A stretch of DNA of 64,000 nt from an uncultured Tenacibaculum sp. (GCA_947498055.1 CANMJA010000009.1:52219-116218), one strand, 5' to 3'. Positions 1 to 9,050 are shown, counted from the first letter of the stretch. Notes: generated from the sequence alone by a model not told the origin. Numbers and translations are program-made.

Positions 1-1
1 T

Positions 2-442
2 AATGATTTTGACAGAATTACCTGTACCAAATTAAAATTTAATTCAGATTATACCTTAAAAAGTAAAGAAGTTCTTAATTACAATGCTAAAACAGGAAAA
101 ATAACCTCTTTAAATCCTAGTTTAAAATATGAATGGGAATACAAAAAAAATCCGATTACTATTATAGAAAAACAATATTCAGGAGATTTAAATCATACTG
201 TTTCTACTCGTGTTTATGAAAAAAATAAACTGTCTGAAGAAATAGTAACCATTAATAGACCTAATTATTTCTTTTACTCAAAAGGAATTACTAAAAATGG
301 AGTTTCTACAAGCTATAATGAAAAAGGAGAAAAACTACCTTTCAACACTAAAAAAACGATTCATAAAAAAGGGTTCCTTATATCTCAAGATCGGTTTGAA
401 AATGACAAGCTTGTTGAGCAAATAAAATATAACTACAAGTAA
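2..442 (+). CDS. Hypothetical protein, 3' part only
   Basis: The window opens inside this gene. The frame is open from base 2 to a TAA stop at 440-442 (146 codons), with no start in view. The visible part is hydrophilic, rich in Lys, Asn and Tyr, and built of short strand-turn-strand stretches such as YEWEYKKNP, SYNEKGEKLPF and ENDKLVEQIKYNYK. That is the look of MORN/YwqK-like beta repeats common in secreted Bacteroidota proteins, but the family cannot be named from this fragment. No terminator-like hairpin follows it closely. Confidence 0.6.
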   Translation, partial: NDFDRITCTKLKFNSDYTLKSKEVLNYNAKTGKITSLNPSLKYEWEYKKNPITIIEKQYSGDLNHTVSTRVYEKNKLSEEIVTINRPNYFFYSKGITKNGVSTSYNEKGEKLPFNTKKTIHKKGFLISQDRFENDKLVEQIKYNYK

Positions 443-528
443 AATATTGAATGAACCGTTCGTTTAAAAAAACACCTTGAATTTAAATCAAGAATGCAGA
501 CATTATAAATAAATTAGAACTTAATCTT

Positions 529-555
529 TTGATGTAGTTTAGATTCTTAACTTTG
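529..555 (+). promoter_or_regulatory. Candidate promoter of the GH20 gene
   Basis: A TTG at 529-531 and TAACTTTG at 548-555 are separated by 16 nt. This fits the Bacteroidota primary-sigma consensus (TTG, about 17-19 nt, TANNTTTG), with a spacer slightly short. Transcription would begin near 562, leaving a leader of about 12 nt before the ATG at 574. The box occupies the only upstream in-frame start (TTG at 553), which argues for 574 as the true start. Confidence 0.55.
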
Positions 556-573
556 GTTTTTCAACACAATAAA

Positions 574-2844
574 ATGAAGCCATCTCTTTTTTTATGTATT
601 TTTTTTCTCGTATTCTCAAGCTGTAGTATTAAAAACGAAAAAGCAATACAACCACAAATAATTCCTATACCTTATAGTCAAAAAATTTTAAGTGGAAACT
701 TTATACTCTCAAAGGAAACTACTATTATTGGTGATCTTGCACTAAAAAATGTTACAAATTATTTAAATAGTTTTATTACTACTAATTTCAACATAAAACC
801 AAGTGCTAAAGAAGCTAAAAACAGTATCCATTTATTAATTGATACAGCTATTGAAAATGAAGAAGAGTATCATTTATCTATTCGTAATAATAAAATACTT
901 ATTAAAGCTAAAACAGCTAAAGGAGCATTTTATGGAGTACAAACATTATTACAATTAATACCTGTTACTGTTACTTCAAAAAACATTCCTATTCAGTGTA
1001 TAGAAATTAAAGATAAGCCTCAATTTTCTTATAGAGGAATGCATTTAGATGTTGGAAGGCATTTGTTTTCTGTCGTTTTTATTAAAAAATATATCGACAT
1101 ATTATCTAAGTTAAAAATTAACACCTTTCATTGGCACTTAACAGAAGATCAAGGTTGGCGAATAGAAATTAAAAGATATCCAAAACTACAAGAAATTGCT
1201 GCTTATAGAAAGGAAACTTTAATTGGCCATTATAATGAGCAACCACATAAGTTTGATGGTAAAAAATATGGTGGTTACTATTCTCAAGAAGAAATTAAAG
1301 AAGTTGTAAAATATGCTTCAGATAGATTTATTGATATTATTCCTGAAATAGAAATGCCAGGTCATTCGCAAGCAGCTATTGCTGCATACCCTGAATTAGG
1401 TTGTACTGGAGATTCTGTAAAAGTTGCTACTAAATGGGGTGTTTTTAAAGAAATATATTGTCCTAAAGAAACCACTTTCACTTTTTTAGAAAATGTAATT
1501 GATGAGGTTGTAGAATTATTTCCTAGTAAATATATTCATATTGGAGGCGATGAAGCCCCAAAAACAAATTGGAAAAATTGCAATCATTGTCAAAAGTTAA
1601 TAAAAAATAAAAACTTAAAAGATGAGCATGGTTTACAAAGCCATTTCATTTCTAGAATGGAAAAATATATAAACAAAAAAGGAAAACAGATTATAGGTTG
1701 GGATGAAATTTTAGAAGGTGGATTAGCACCTAATGCTACAGTAATGTCTTGGAGAGGCACAAAAGGAGCTATTGAAGCCGCTAAACAAAAACATACAGTT
1801 ATTCTTACTCCTATGTCTCATTGTTATTTTGACCATTACCAATCTGAAAACGAAGAAGAACCTTTAGCTATTGGAGGTTATTTACCTTTAAAAAAAGTGT
1901 ATTCATTTAATCCTATACCAGAAGAACTAAATGAAGAGGAAGCAAAATATGTTTTAGGAGCGCAAGGAAATATTTGGACGGAGTATATGAAAACATCTGA
2001 CAAAGTTGAATATATGGCCTTTCCAAGAATCATTGCATTAGCAGAAGCTACTTGGTCTAAACCAGCATTAAAAGATTATACTGATTTTAAACATCGTTTA
2101 ATTCATTTTCAAAAAAGATTGGATGCTCTTCATATTAAGTATGCAAACCATTTGTATGAAATTGAAGGTAAAATAATACCCGTAGAAAATAATATCAACT
2201 ACCAACTAACTTGCAATACTAAAGGAAAACAAATTCATTACACTACAGATAATTCTGAACCTACTAGTAATTCGTCCATTTACTCTTTGCCAATACCTGT
2301 TAAAGAATCTACAATCATAAAAGCAGCTAGTTTTGATGGTTCTAAAAAAATAAGTACTATTCATATTGCTAAAATCAATAAACATAATGCCATTGGTAAA
2401 ACCATAACATTAAGCAAACCACCTCACAAATCTTACAATGCTGGTGGAAAACAAGCTTTAATAAATGGCGTTTCTGGTAGCAGTAAAAGATATGGAGATA
2501 AAGAATGGTTAGGCTTTTGGGGAGATGATATTACCATTACTATAGATTTGGGCACTCCCCTAGAAATACATTCTATTGCTACTCGTTTTTATAATGCAAA
2601 CGGTCAGTGGATATATGCACCAAAAAATATAGAAATCACCTTAGATAACAATTCTTCAATTAAGGAAATAATGAATACAGAAACTGTTAGTAATAATTTA
2701 ATTGTCAATTATAAAAAAGAATTTAATAATAAAAAAGCACAATTTATTACACTAACAATTCCTAATTATGGAGTTATTCCAGAAGGAAAACAAGGTTCAG
2801 GAAATAAAGCATGGACTTTTATTGATGAAATAATTGTTAATTAA
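574..2844 (+). CDS. Beta-N-acetylhexosaminidase, GH20 lipoprotein
   Basis: This protein removes terminal beta-linked N-acetylhexosamines from chitin-type oligosaccharides or glycoconjugates. It has 756 residues from the ATG at 574; a TTG 21 nt upstream lies in the promoter box. A lipoprotein signal ends at FSSC near residue 17, so it is probably anchored in the outer membrane or periplasm. The GH20 N-terminal (GH20b-type) domain covers about 30-155 and the TIM barrel about 155-510. The catalytic pair is Asp326-Glu327 in HIGGDEAP. A chitobiase-type C-terminal domain (IHYTTDNSEPT, about 545-625) and a discoidin-like C-terminal region (about 635-755) follow. It appears monocistronic. The GH20 assignment is firm; the exact substrate is not visible. 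Confidence 0.93.
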   Translation: MKPSLFLCIFFLVFSSCSIKNEKAIQPQIIPIPYSQKILSGNFILSKETTIIGDLALKNVTNYLNSFITTNFNIKPSAKEAKNSIHLLIDTAIENEEEYHLSIRNNKILIKAKTAKGAFYGVQTLLQLIPVTVTSKNIPIQCIEIKDKPQFSYRGMHLDVGRHLFSVVFIKKYIDILSKLKINTFHWHLTEDQGWRIEIKRYPKLQEIAAYRKETLIGHYNEQPHKFDGKKYGGYYSQEEIKEVVKYASDRFIDIIPEIEMPGHSQAAIAAYPELGCTGDSVKVATKWGVFKEIYCPKETTFTFLENVIDEVVELFPSKYIHIGGDEAPKTNWKNCNHCQKLIKNKNLKDEHGLQSHFISRMEKYINKKGKQIIGWDEILEGGLAPNATVMSWRGTKGAIEAAKQKHTVILTPMSHCYFDHYQSENEEEPLAIGGYLPLKKVYSFNPIPEELNEEEAKYVLGAQGNIWTEYMKTSDKVEYMAFPRIIALAEATWSKPALKDYTDFKHRLIHFQKRLDALHIKYANHLYEIEGKIIPVENNINYQLTCNTKGKQIHYTTDNSEPTSNSSIYSLPIPVKESTIIKAASFDGSKKISTIHIAKINKHNAIGKTITLSKPPHKSYNAGGKQALINGVSGSSKRYGDKEWLGFWGDDITITIDLGTPLEIHSIATRFYNANGQWIYAPKNIEITLDNNSSIKEIMNTETVSNNLIVNYKKEFNNKKAQFITLTIPNYGVIPEGKQGSGNKAWTFIDEIIVN

Positions 2845-3069
2845 AATAACCATAGCACATTACAAAAACAGCTTAAACACATATAAACACCTGGTTATTT
2901 CACTTATAAAAATCAAATTGTTCTAATACTATAGGTCAATTTTTGTCATGCACTTAGCTAAATAACATATCTTTTTCATCATAAAATTTCGATAACAATT
3001 TTAGCTAATGAGTAAACTTTTTCCTCTGTTTAAAGTATAAATTCTTTCAAAAATTTTATCAAAAAAATG

Positions 3070-3107
3070 AAAAGGCTAAAAATATCATTAAATATTTTCA
3101 GCCTTTT
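3070..3107. terminator. Bidirectional stem-loop terminator
   Basis: AAAAGGCT at 3070-3077 and GCCTTTT at 3101-3107 bracket a stem of about 16 bp with one G-U pair, flanked by an A-run on the left and TTATT on the right. It sits 34 nt past the end of the minus-strand DUF4252 operon and can also end the hexosaminidase transcript. The rest of 2845-3140 holds nothing recognisable beyond a weak 8-bp inverted repeat just after the GH20 stop. Confidence 0.7.
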
Positions 3108-3140
3108 ATTATTTAATAAATATGAAAAATCCTATCTAGA

Positions 3141-3695
3141 TTAATTTAAAAAATTTTTATCCTTAAAAATTTTTTCTAAAGATTTTAAACTACTGCTATT
3201 AGCATTCATTTTTGTGCTTTTCATCATTTTCATAATGGCTGCAGGATTCATACTATCTCCTAACAATCTTACTATTCCTACCCCCATTTCATTTACATTT
3301 GCAAAACCAACGATCTCATCAATTGCTTCCGATTCTCCTAAATAATAAATAGTAGCTTTTCCTCTTTTATCATTAAACTTCATTAATGTTTTATAGTCAG
3401 AATTTTTGAGAATGTTTTTAATTTTATTTTTTTCTACAGCTATTTCTTCCTCTGTAGCAGCTCCTTTAGGTAAAAAAGCAACATTTACTTTCTTAATACT
3501 TTTAAAGGTTTTTATGTCTTCTTCAGACATATTATCATTCATTTCAATAGGTAACATACTTGTAGAAAAATCGAACGTTTTAAAGTTTTCTTTATCTTGA
3601 CTTTCTACTAAATAAGCTTGTAATGAGTCTTGCTTTTTACACGAAAAAAGTGTTATAGCCAAAAGTAATACTGTAATAATCTGTAATTTTTTCAT
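3141..3695 (-). CDS. DUF4252 domain lipoprotein
   Basis: A 184-residue protein starting MKKLQIITVLLLA with a lipobox ending LFSC near residue 19. The preferred ATG is at 3695-3693; an in-frame ATG seven codons upstream would place seven extra residues before the signal. The rest resembles DUF4252: an N-terminal strand region, a central block of Glu/Lys-rich helices, and a C-terminal segment with MKMMKS. It is the last gene of the sigma-factor operon, 61 nt after its DUF4252 paralogue. The biochemical role of DUF4252 is unknown. Position and export suggest an envelope output of the sigma factor, which is inference. Confidence 0.75.
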   Translation of the reverse strand: MKKLQIITVLLLAITLFSCKKQDSLQAYLVESQDKENFKTFDFSTSMLPIEMNDNMSEEDIKTFKSIKKVNVAFLPKGAATEEEIAVEKNKIKNILKNSDYKTLMKFNDKRGKATIYYLGESEAIDEIVGFANVNEMGVGIVRLLGDSMNPAAIMKMMKSTKMNANSSSLKSLEKIFKDKNFLN

Positions 3696-3756
3696 ATCTA
3701 TATAATTCAAATACAACTAAACTTTAGTAAGTTTAGTTGTATTATACTTGTTTTAA

Positions 3757-4242
3757 TTATTTCTTTTTATAATCGTTTGCTATCTTAGATAACTTATTTA
3801 CATCTATTTCTCCAATTAAAGAAATAATAGTAGAAGATCCTTCTTCTCCTGAACTTTTTACATACATTAAAACTTCGCTAACAATATCCTTGTTTTTCGT
3901 AGATTTAATATAAATTTTAACTCTAGAGCCTTTATCTTTAACTCTCATTAATTGTGTAAGGCTCGATTTTTTAATTGCCGTATTCACCATACGTTCCATA
4001 TCTGCAGCTATGCTCACATTCTCTGTTGAAAAAACTTTTAATTCTTCTAATCCTTTTGCAGTATTAAAAATCTCCATATCCTCATCTAAAGCATCAGGGA
4101 ATTTCTTTAATAACTCAAAGGCATCTTTTGTTACTACAACTGAAGAAACATCTTCTAAATCTTCTAGTTTATCGAACATTGATTGGCTAAATGCGGTATT
4201 AGCCACAAATATAAAGGCTAATAATATAATTACTTTTTTCAT
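3757..4242 (-). CDS. DUF4252 domain exported protein
   Basis: A 161-residue protein with a Sec signal peptide (MKKVIILLAFIFVANTAFSQ, cleavage after about residue 19). The mature part matches the DUF4252 pattern: SMFDKLEDLEDVSSVVV, then LLKKFPD, then a C-terminal strand region with SLIGEIDVNKLSKIA. It lies between the anti-sigma-like gene (43 nt upstream) and the lipoprotein paralogue. ECF sigma genes followed by DUF4252 genes recur in Bacteroidota, but no reaction is known. The paralogues differ in anchoring: this one is free in the periplasm or secreted, the other lipidated. Confidence 0.78.
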   Translation of the reverse strand: MKKVIILLAFIFVANTAFSQSMFDKLEDLEDVSSVVVTKDAFELLKKFPDALDEDMEIFNTAKGLEELKVFSTENVSIAADMERMVNTAIKKSSLTQLMRVKDKGSRVKIYIKSTKNKDIVSEVLMYVKSSGEEGSSTIISLIGEIDVNKLSKIANDYKKK

Positions 4243-4285
4243 GATCTTTAATTTTAAAAACTTGGGTTTACTTTTTTTACTTTTT

Positions 4286-4777
4286 TTAATAATTTACTTT
4301 ATTTAATACTGTTTTCACAGTTTTATCATAAGTATCTAATTTGGCTACTGCTTCTGTTCCTTTATTTAAGTTATTTGAAACTGCATATAAAGCATCGTTT
4401 CCTTTATTTAAATTATTTGAAACCTTTTGTAAAGCATCTTTCACCTGCGCAAAATATTCGAGCTGTTTTTTTCGTGTTTCCTCTTTTGCATCATACGCTT
4501 GTTTACCAAAATACATACTTATTAACAAAGTTACAGATGCTGCTATAGATATCCATTTTAAGTTCTTTTTTCTAGTTTTCTCAGGTTTTAACTTAATGGT
4601 TTTTGTGCATGTTTCACTTTGATTTTGTTTAAAATAACCAAATAACATACCATACTCTTCTAAATGGGGAGCAATATTGTCAGAGGTAAAATAATCTCTC
4701 AATACTTTCTCTTCTTGTAAAGAGGTAGTTGCTTCTAGGTATTTTTCTAATAACTTTTCTATGTTAGCTAACTCCAT
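4286..4777 (-). CDS. Putative anti-sigma factor, single-pass membrane protein
   Basis: 163 residues. The N-terminal 55 (IEKLLEKYLEATTSLQEEKVLRDYF) resemble the cytoplasmic part of Bacteroidota anti-sigma-like proteins. Basic residues (KPEKTRKKNLK) precede one membrane segment (WISIAASVTLLISMYFG, about 92-110). The outer part is helical and contains an internal duplication: VSNNLNKG occurs twice, 15 residues apart. No zinc HxxxCxxC motif is present. The start overlaps the 3' end of the sigma-factor gene by 14 nt, so translation is probably coupled. The role as sigma inhibitor is inferred from position and topology. Confidence 0.72.
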   Translation of the reverse strand: MELANIEKLLEKYLEATTSLQEEKVLRDYFTSDNIAPHLEEYGMLFGYFKQNQSETCTKTIKLKPEKTRKKNLKWISIAASVTLLISMYFGKQAYDAKEETRKKQLEYFAQVKDALQKVSNNLNKGNDALYAVSNNLNKGTEAVAKLDTYDKTVKTVLNKVNY

Positions 4778-5273
4778 AGTTATGTTTTTTAATTAATGCT
4801 TCTCTTATTGTTTTACGTGCTCTTGATAATGCTACTCGAACAGCAGTTGGTTTCATATCCAATACTTTACAAATTTCATCAAAACTATATTGTTCTATAT
4901 CTCTTAATTGCATAATTACTCGTTGCTGTTCTGGCAAGTTTTCAATGAGCTTGTGTACTTGGTTTACACTATCTTTATATTCTATTTTCTTATCTAATGA
5001 CGTATCTTTCTCTTTATAATTACTATGAACCAAACTTAAATTATTTGCTTGTTTCGATTTCAATCTATCAAAACAATAATTTTTGGTCATTGTCATAGCA
5101 AAAGCTTCTACATTTTTATACTCAGTCAACTTCTCTTTATTTCTCCACAATTTAAAATAAAGCTCTTGCGTTGCATCTTCTGCTTCTTCTCGAGATACAA
5201 GCAAACGTTTTGCTAAACGAAAAACTTTATCTTTAAATGGTAAAACCGCTTTTATAAAATCTGACTGGTTCAT
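4764..5273 (-). CDS. ECF-type RNA polymerase sigma factor
   Basis: 169 residues with only sigma regions 2 and 4. Region 2 includes EDATQELYFKLWRNKEKL; region 4 includes LPEQQRVIMQLRDIEQYSFDEI followed by the helix-turn-helix with ALSRARKTIRE. That places it in the sigma-70 ECF group. It heads a four-gene minus-strand operon (sigma, anti-sigma-like, two DUF4252 proteins) that ends at the hairpin at 3070-3107. The 260-nt divergent region to the S41 gene must hold its promoter; no strong TANNTTTG box was found for it, as expected if it is autoregulated. Confidence 0.9.
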   Translation of the reverse strand: MNQSDFIKAVLPFKDKVFRLAKRLLVSREEAEDATQELYFKLWRNKEKLTEYKNVEAFAMTMTKNYCFDRLKSKQANNLSLVHSNYKEKDTSLDKKIEYKDSVNQVHKLIENLPEQQRVIMQLRDIEQYSFDEICKVLDMKPTAVRVALSRARKTIREALIKKHNYGVS

Positions 5274-5534
5274 TGTTTGGTTACTTGATAATTAGTCTGT
5301 ATCTATATTTTAATCTATTAACTTTACACCATTACGACGACACAGTTATTTTTTTGTTACATGAATATTTAAAATAAATACTATTTTTTATATAAATTGC
5401 GTTACTTAAGTAAGATTACACATAAATTAACAGCTAATTTATAGCTATATTACTTTGTTTTTACATTTACAGTAAAAATAGTTTAAATTGGTATAATGAT
5501 TGTGGACTTTAGTGAATACCCTAAGAATAAAATT

Positions 5535-6941
5535 ATGAGAATAACATCTTCAATAAAAAACCTTCTTTTTATAGTAATTATTGCTTCTTTATTTAATTGT
5601 AGCAAAGAAGAGTTTGTACCCGATTCTATTGAAGTGAATGATTTTGCTTGGAGAAGTATGAATGCTTATTACAGATGGCAAGGAGAAATTCCTGATTTAT
5701 CTGATAGAAACTTTTCAACTAGAGAACAATTAAATACTTATTTAATGAGTTTTGAAGAAGAAACTGATTTATTTCAAAGTTTATTATATAGACCTTCTGA
5801 TATAGATAGTGTTTCTATTTTTTCAGAGGATTTTACTATTTTAGAAGAGCAGTTAAAAGGAGTAATAGAAACTACAGGAATGGAGTTTGAAATTGTAAAT
5901 TTTGAAAATCGTTCTGATAATGTTTTTGGGTATGTTACATTTGTTCATCCTGGTTCGAATGCTGCAACGAATGGCGTAACTAGAGGTATGATTTTTACAG
6001 AAGTAGATGGTAACACATTAACAACTGGTAATTTTAGAAATTTATTATTAAATAACACTCCTAATTTCTCTATAACTTTAGCAAATAATTATAATAATGG
6101 AAATCCTATAATTACAGCTCCTACTGTTGTTAATTTAACTTCAGAACCCTTAAATCCAAATCCTATTTTAATAGATAAGGTTTTTACAGAAGGTAGTACT
6201 AAAATTGGTTATTTATTATACAACGAATTTAATAGTGCTTTTTTAAGTGAATTAAATATCGTTTTTGCAAACTTTAGAACAGAATCTATTAATGATTTAA
6301 TTATTGATTTACGATATACTTCTAATGGAAACATAGAGGCGGTAACTACTTTAGCTAGTTTAATTGCCGGACAATTAAAAGACGAAGTAATTGCTTCTGA
6401 GGTATGGAATGAAAAAGTAAATTCTAATAGGGTTGCTCAAATTTTACAAAGTGTTGCTACTGATAAGTTACCAAATGGAGAAACTTTAAATTCACTGGGG
6501 CTTATTAGAGTTTATTTTCTAACTTCTAATAAAACAGCCTCAGCTGCAGAAGTTTTAATAAACGGATTAAGTCCGCTTATAGATGTAGTTACCATTGGAG
6601 AAGAAACCAAAGGAGTATATAATGCATCTGCTTTATTGTATGACTCTGAAGATTATCAGAAAACAAACATAAATCCAAATCATACTTATGTGATGTTACC
6701 TGTAGTTGCTGGAGTTACCAACAAAGACGGACTAAGTGATAAAATACCTGCTACACAAACACTAGCAGAAGATTATAACAACTTAGGGGTTTTAGGAGAA
6801 AAATCGGATCCAATCTTAAATTTAGCGATTGAAAATATTTTGAATGGTACTACTTCCGATATTCCTTCTAATTTTAGACGATTAGGAAACTCTAAAGAGA
6901 ACTATATTACGAATGAAATTTTATTAACTCCTTTGAAGTAA
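5535..6941 (+). CDS. S41 family C-terminal-processing-like peptidase, lipoprotein
   Basis: 468 residues from the ATG at 5535, chosen because MRITSSIKNLLFIVIIASLFNC is a clean lipoprotein signal; an in-frame ATG 13 codons upstream (5496) is less likely. An N-terminal helical domain (FAWRSMNAYYRW) is followed by a PDZ-like region (about 130-190, GYVTFVHPGSNAATNGV) and the S41 protease core. The Ser of TASAAE (about residue 336) and the Lys of GEETKG (about 359) are the expected nucleophile and general base. It is transcribed away from the sigma operon. It is probably periplasmic or surface-attached; the substrate is unknown. Confidence 0.88.
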   Translation: MRITSSIKNLLFIVIIASLFNCSKEEFVPDSIEVNDFAWRSMNAYYRWQGEIPDLSDRNFSTREQLNTYLMSFEEETDLFQSLLYRPSDIDSVSIFSEDFTILEEQLKGVIETTGMEFEIVNFENRSDNVFGYVTFVHPGSNAATNGVTRGMIFTEVDGNTLTTGNFRNLLLNNTPNFSITLANNYNNGNPIITAPTVVNLTSEPLNPNPILIDKVFTEGSTKIGYLLYNEFNSAFLSELNIVFANFRTESINDLIIDLRYTSNGNIEAVTTLASLIAGQLKDEVIASEVWNEKVNSNRVAQILQSVATDKLPNGETLNSLGLIRVYFLTSNKTASAAEVLINGLSPLIDVVTIGEETKGVYNASALLYDSEDYQKTNINPNHTYVMLPVVAGVTNKDGLSDKIPATQTLAEDYNNLGVLGEKSDPILNLAIENILNGTTSDIPSNFRRLGNSKENYITNEILLTPLK

Positions 6942-7069
6942 AAATATCTAAAAAAATACCTTAACCGAAATTTACCAAAATAGTTGTTTATGCAAATTTT
7001 CTTCGTTTCTCTTTGAAGATTCACTGCCTTTTACATTTTTTATCTATCTATTATTCAATTATTTAAAAA

Positions 7070-7350
7070 TTCTGATGCTAGTTCGAGAACCCCAACAAAA
7101 ATTTTGAAAAACGGCTGTAATGACACAAAATAGGATACTGCTTTTTACTTAAAAGGCAGAAATATGGTTATAACTCGACTTATTGATAAAAATTTTGAAA
7201 ATCAAGGCAGCAGCGTTGGGCTAGAGATAAAAAGTTGTTTGAGCCTTTGGCGAGTTCTTTTTATCTGTGCCTGGTGGTGTCGTAGCATTTTTTAAATTTT
7301 TATCATCTGTCTTGATTTTTGCTTCTTTGCATCAAGGCAAAGAAGATTAG
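7070..7350. repeat. Palindrome-rich intergenic element
   Basis: The 520-nt gap 6942-7461 has no convincing ORF. It is less AT-rich and more structured than other gaps. It contains a perfect 10-bp inverted repeat (AGATAAAAAG 7225-7234, CTTTTTATCT 7257-7266). A second perfect hairpin has arms CTTCTTTGC 7322-7330 and GCAAAGAAG 7337-7345. Longer imperfect arms run outward (ATCAAGGCAG at 7201 against CTGTCTTGAT near 7310), so about 7180-7350 could fold as one large palindrome. Bacteroidota genomes often carry dispersed non-coding elements with such TCAAG / GCAAAGAAG text; membership is inferred from memory of that style and not searched. Confidence 0.5.
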
Positions 7351-7461
7351 CTTTGTTTTACACTAGGAAAAAATCTAAAAACAAAGTATTTATTTTTTTA
7401 ACTACTACACACTTTAGAAAAAGTAATAATGAATAGAAAACAAATAATTATAGATAACATA

Positions 7462-8046
7462 TTAAATCTTCCTTAAAACAATAGTCGCCATACTTCTTAG
7501 ATCTTCAACAACTGTTGTTTTAAAAGGCTCTATCAATTCTAAACTATGTTCTTTCAATAAAAAAGAAAGCATCTCTTTGGTTATTAAAAACCGTTTAGAG
7601 CCATCTTTTAAATCATAAACTCCATTAATATTATTATAAATAGTATCTGTTACTCCAACATCAGTGGTCATTCGAATAAATAAGGTTCCATTTCTTTTTA
7701 AAACACGAATTAATTCAGAAAACATCTTATAAAAATGGGATTCATCGGTTGCAAAATGTAAAACTGCCGAACAAATAATATGTTCAAATTTTTCATTCAA
7801 AAATGGTAAATCGTCTATTTTACTAGACACTAATTTGACAGTTGGATAAATACTTTTTATTTCTTTAATAGTTTCTTCATTACTATCTATACCATATAGA
7901 TCGAATTTTCGTTTAGAAAACCATTGTAAGTTCCGACCAAAACCACAACCTGCATCTAATATAGAATTCCCTTCAAGATACCTTCCTTTTAAAATTTGAT
8001 CTAACAGATAAATATCTATGTTTTGTATTTCTTCTAATTTATTCAA
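7462..8046 (-). CDS. Class I SAM-dependent methyltransferase
   Basis: 194 residues. Motif I is ILDAGCGFGRN (about 29-39), the SAM-binding glycine loop; the acidic residue after strand 2 is in YGIDSNEE; a later HIICSAVLHF stretch corresponds to motif IV. This is a UbiE/Methyltransf_11-type fold and the substrate cannot be told. Its ATG overlaps the stop of the upstream DUF72 gene by 4 nt (ATGA), so the two are translationally coupled. The C-terminus carries a basic VLRKI tail. Confidence 0.85.
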   Translation of the reverse strand: MNKLEEIQNIDIYLLDQILKGRYLEGNSILDAGCGFGRNLQWFSKRKFDLYGIDSNEETIKEIKSIYPTVKLVSSKIDDLPFLNEKFEHIICSAVLHFATDESHFYKMFSELIRVLKRNGTLFIRMTTDVGVTDTIYNNINGVYDLKDGSKRFLITKEMLSFLLKEHSLELIEPFKTTVVEDLRSMATIVLRKI

Positions 8047-8930
8047 AATAAAGATTGTTGTTGTTGCTCATTAGGAATTGTTAAAGACAAACCTAATTTC
8101 TTATTTAATTTTTCTATAAAATATGCAGCTAATAAAGGAGATTCTACTTCTAAATTTTGATGTACAAAAAAGTGAATATTTTTTAATCCAGCTTCTACCC
8201 AATCATACAACCTTTCTACCCAATCTTCTAAACGTTGGTAATCTGTAGGATGATTTGCACCAACATATCGAATAAAAGCTTCATTATTGGTTAATCGCAT
8301 ATGCATCATATCTCTCCTACCTGCTGTATCTACTATTGTATTTGCTACATTATTTTTTTCTAGTAAACTAAAAAAGTCTCTCGAAATTTCTGCTTCTGTA
8401 AACCAATCGGTATGACGACATTCTACTGTTAAAGGAATATTTTTAGGCCAACTTTCTACAAAATTTTGTAATCTATCCAAATTTTTGGGTCCAAAATTAG
8501 CATGTAACTGTAAAAAAATAGTTCCTAATTTTTCTTCTAATTTAGTAGCTGCATCTAAATAATAATTTACAATTTCAGCAACTCCTTCTAACCGCTTCCA
8601 ATGACTTATTTCTTGGGTTAATTTCGGAAAAAATTTAAATCCTTTAGGCGTTTTATTTTTCCACTTTTCAAATTGTTCTGGTGGAAATTGCCTGTAAAAC
8701 GTAGCATTTAGTTCTATCGAGTTAAATTGACTCGAATAATATATTAACTCATCTTTAGTTCCTTTCGGATAAAATCCTTTTAAATCTGCTTTATTCCATT
8801 TGGCACAACCTACATATACCGATAAATCAGCATTATTCTTGTTATTAGATAATACTCTAAAAGTATCTTCATGCGTATTTGGCATGGAAAAATCTATCGT
8901 TTCTGGATGTGCTACTTTACCAAATTTCAT
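8043..8930 (-). CDS. DUF72 domain-containing protein (YecE-like)
   Basis: 295 residues. DUF72 signature stretches are visible: VGCAKWNKADLKGFYPKG near the start, NSIELNATFYR, FKFFPKLTQEISH, FLQLHANFGPKNLDRL and TVECRHTDWF. The family has a TIM-barrel fold and no settled function. It is cytoplasmic with no signal peptide. It is the first gene of a two-gene minus-strand unit with the methyltransferase. A heptamer-repeat element starts 45 nt beyond its start codon, so its promoter must lie in or next to that element. Confidence 0.9.
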   Translation of the reverse strand: MKFGKVAHPETIDFSMPNTHEDTFRVLSNNKNNADLSVYVGCAKWNKADLKGFYPKGTKDELIYYSSQFNSIELNATFYRQFPPEQFEKWKNKTPKGFKFFPKLTQEISHWKRLEGVAEIVNYYLDAATKLEEKLGTIFLQLHANFGPKNLDRLQNFVESWPKNIPLTVECRHTDWFTEAEISRDFFSLLEKNNVANTIVDTAGRRDMMHMRLTNNEAFIRYVGANHPTDYQRLEDWVERLYDWVEAGLKNIHFFVHQNLEVESPLLAAYFIEKLNKKLGLSLTIPNEQQQQSLF

Positions 8931-8974
8931 TTAATTAAAATTTAAAATGTGTTATAAAATAAGTCTGAAGAAAT

Positions 8975-9046
8975 GATTTCGACTTCGCTCAATCACCAAT
9001 AACCGATAATTGATAATTGATAATTGATAATTGATAATTGATAATT
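8975..9046. repeat. Dispersed element copy A with six 7-nt tandem units
   Basis: Bases 8975-8999 (starting GATTTCGACTTCGCTCAATC) are identical over 25 nt to 49971-49995 in the thr operon. They are followed by six perfect tandem copies of GATAATT at 9005-9046 and then GAAATT running into the stop codon of the patatin gene. Together with copy B this defines a small dispersed element: a conserved core plus a heptamer array of different unit sequence. No ORF lies inside. Confidence 0.8.
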
Positions 9047-9050
9047 GAAA

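Noticed and set aside
553..573. Upstream TTG start for the GH20 protein
   Set aside because: It would put seven residues before a clean lipoprotein signal, and the TTG overlaps the predicted -7 box.
8975..9046. Possible CRISPR array from short direct repeats
   Set aside because: Units are 7 nt without spacers, so they are simple tandem repeats, not CRISPR repeats; no cas gene is present.
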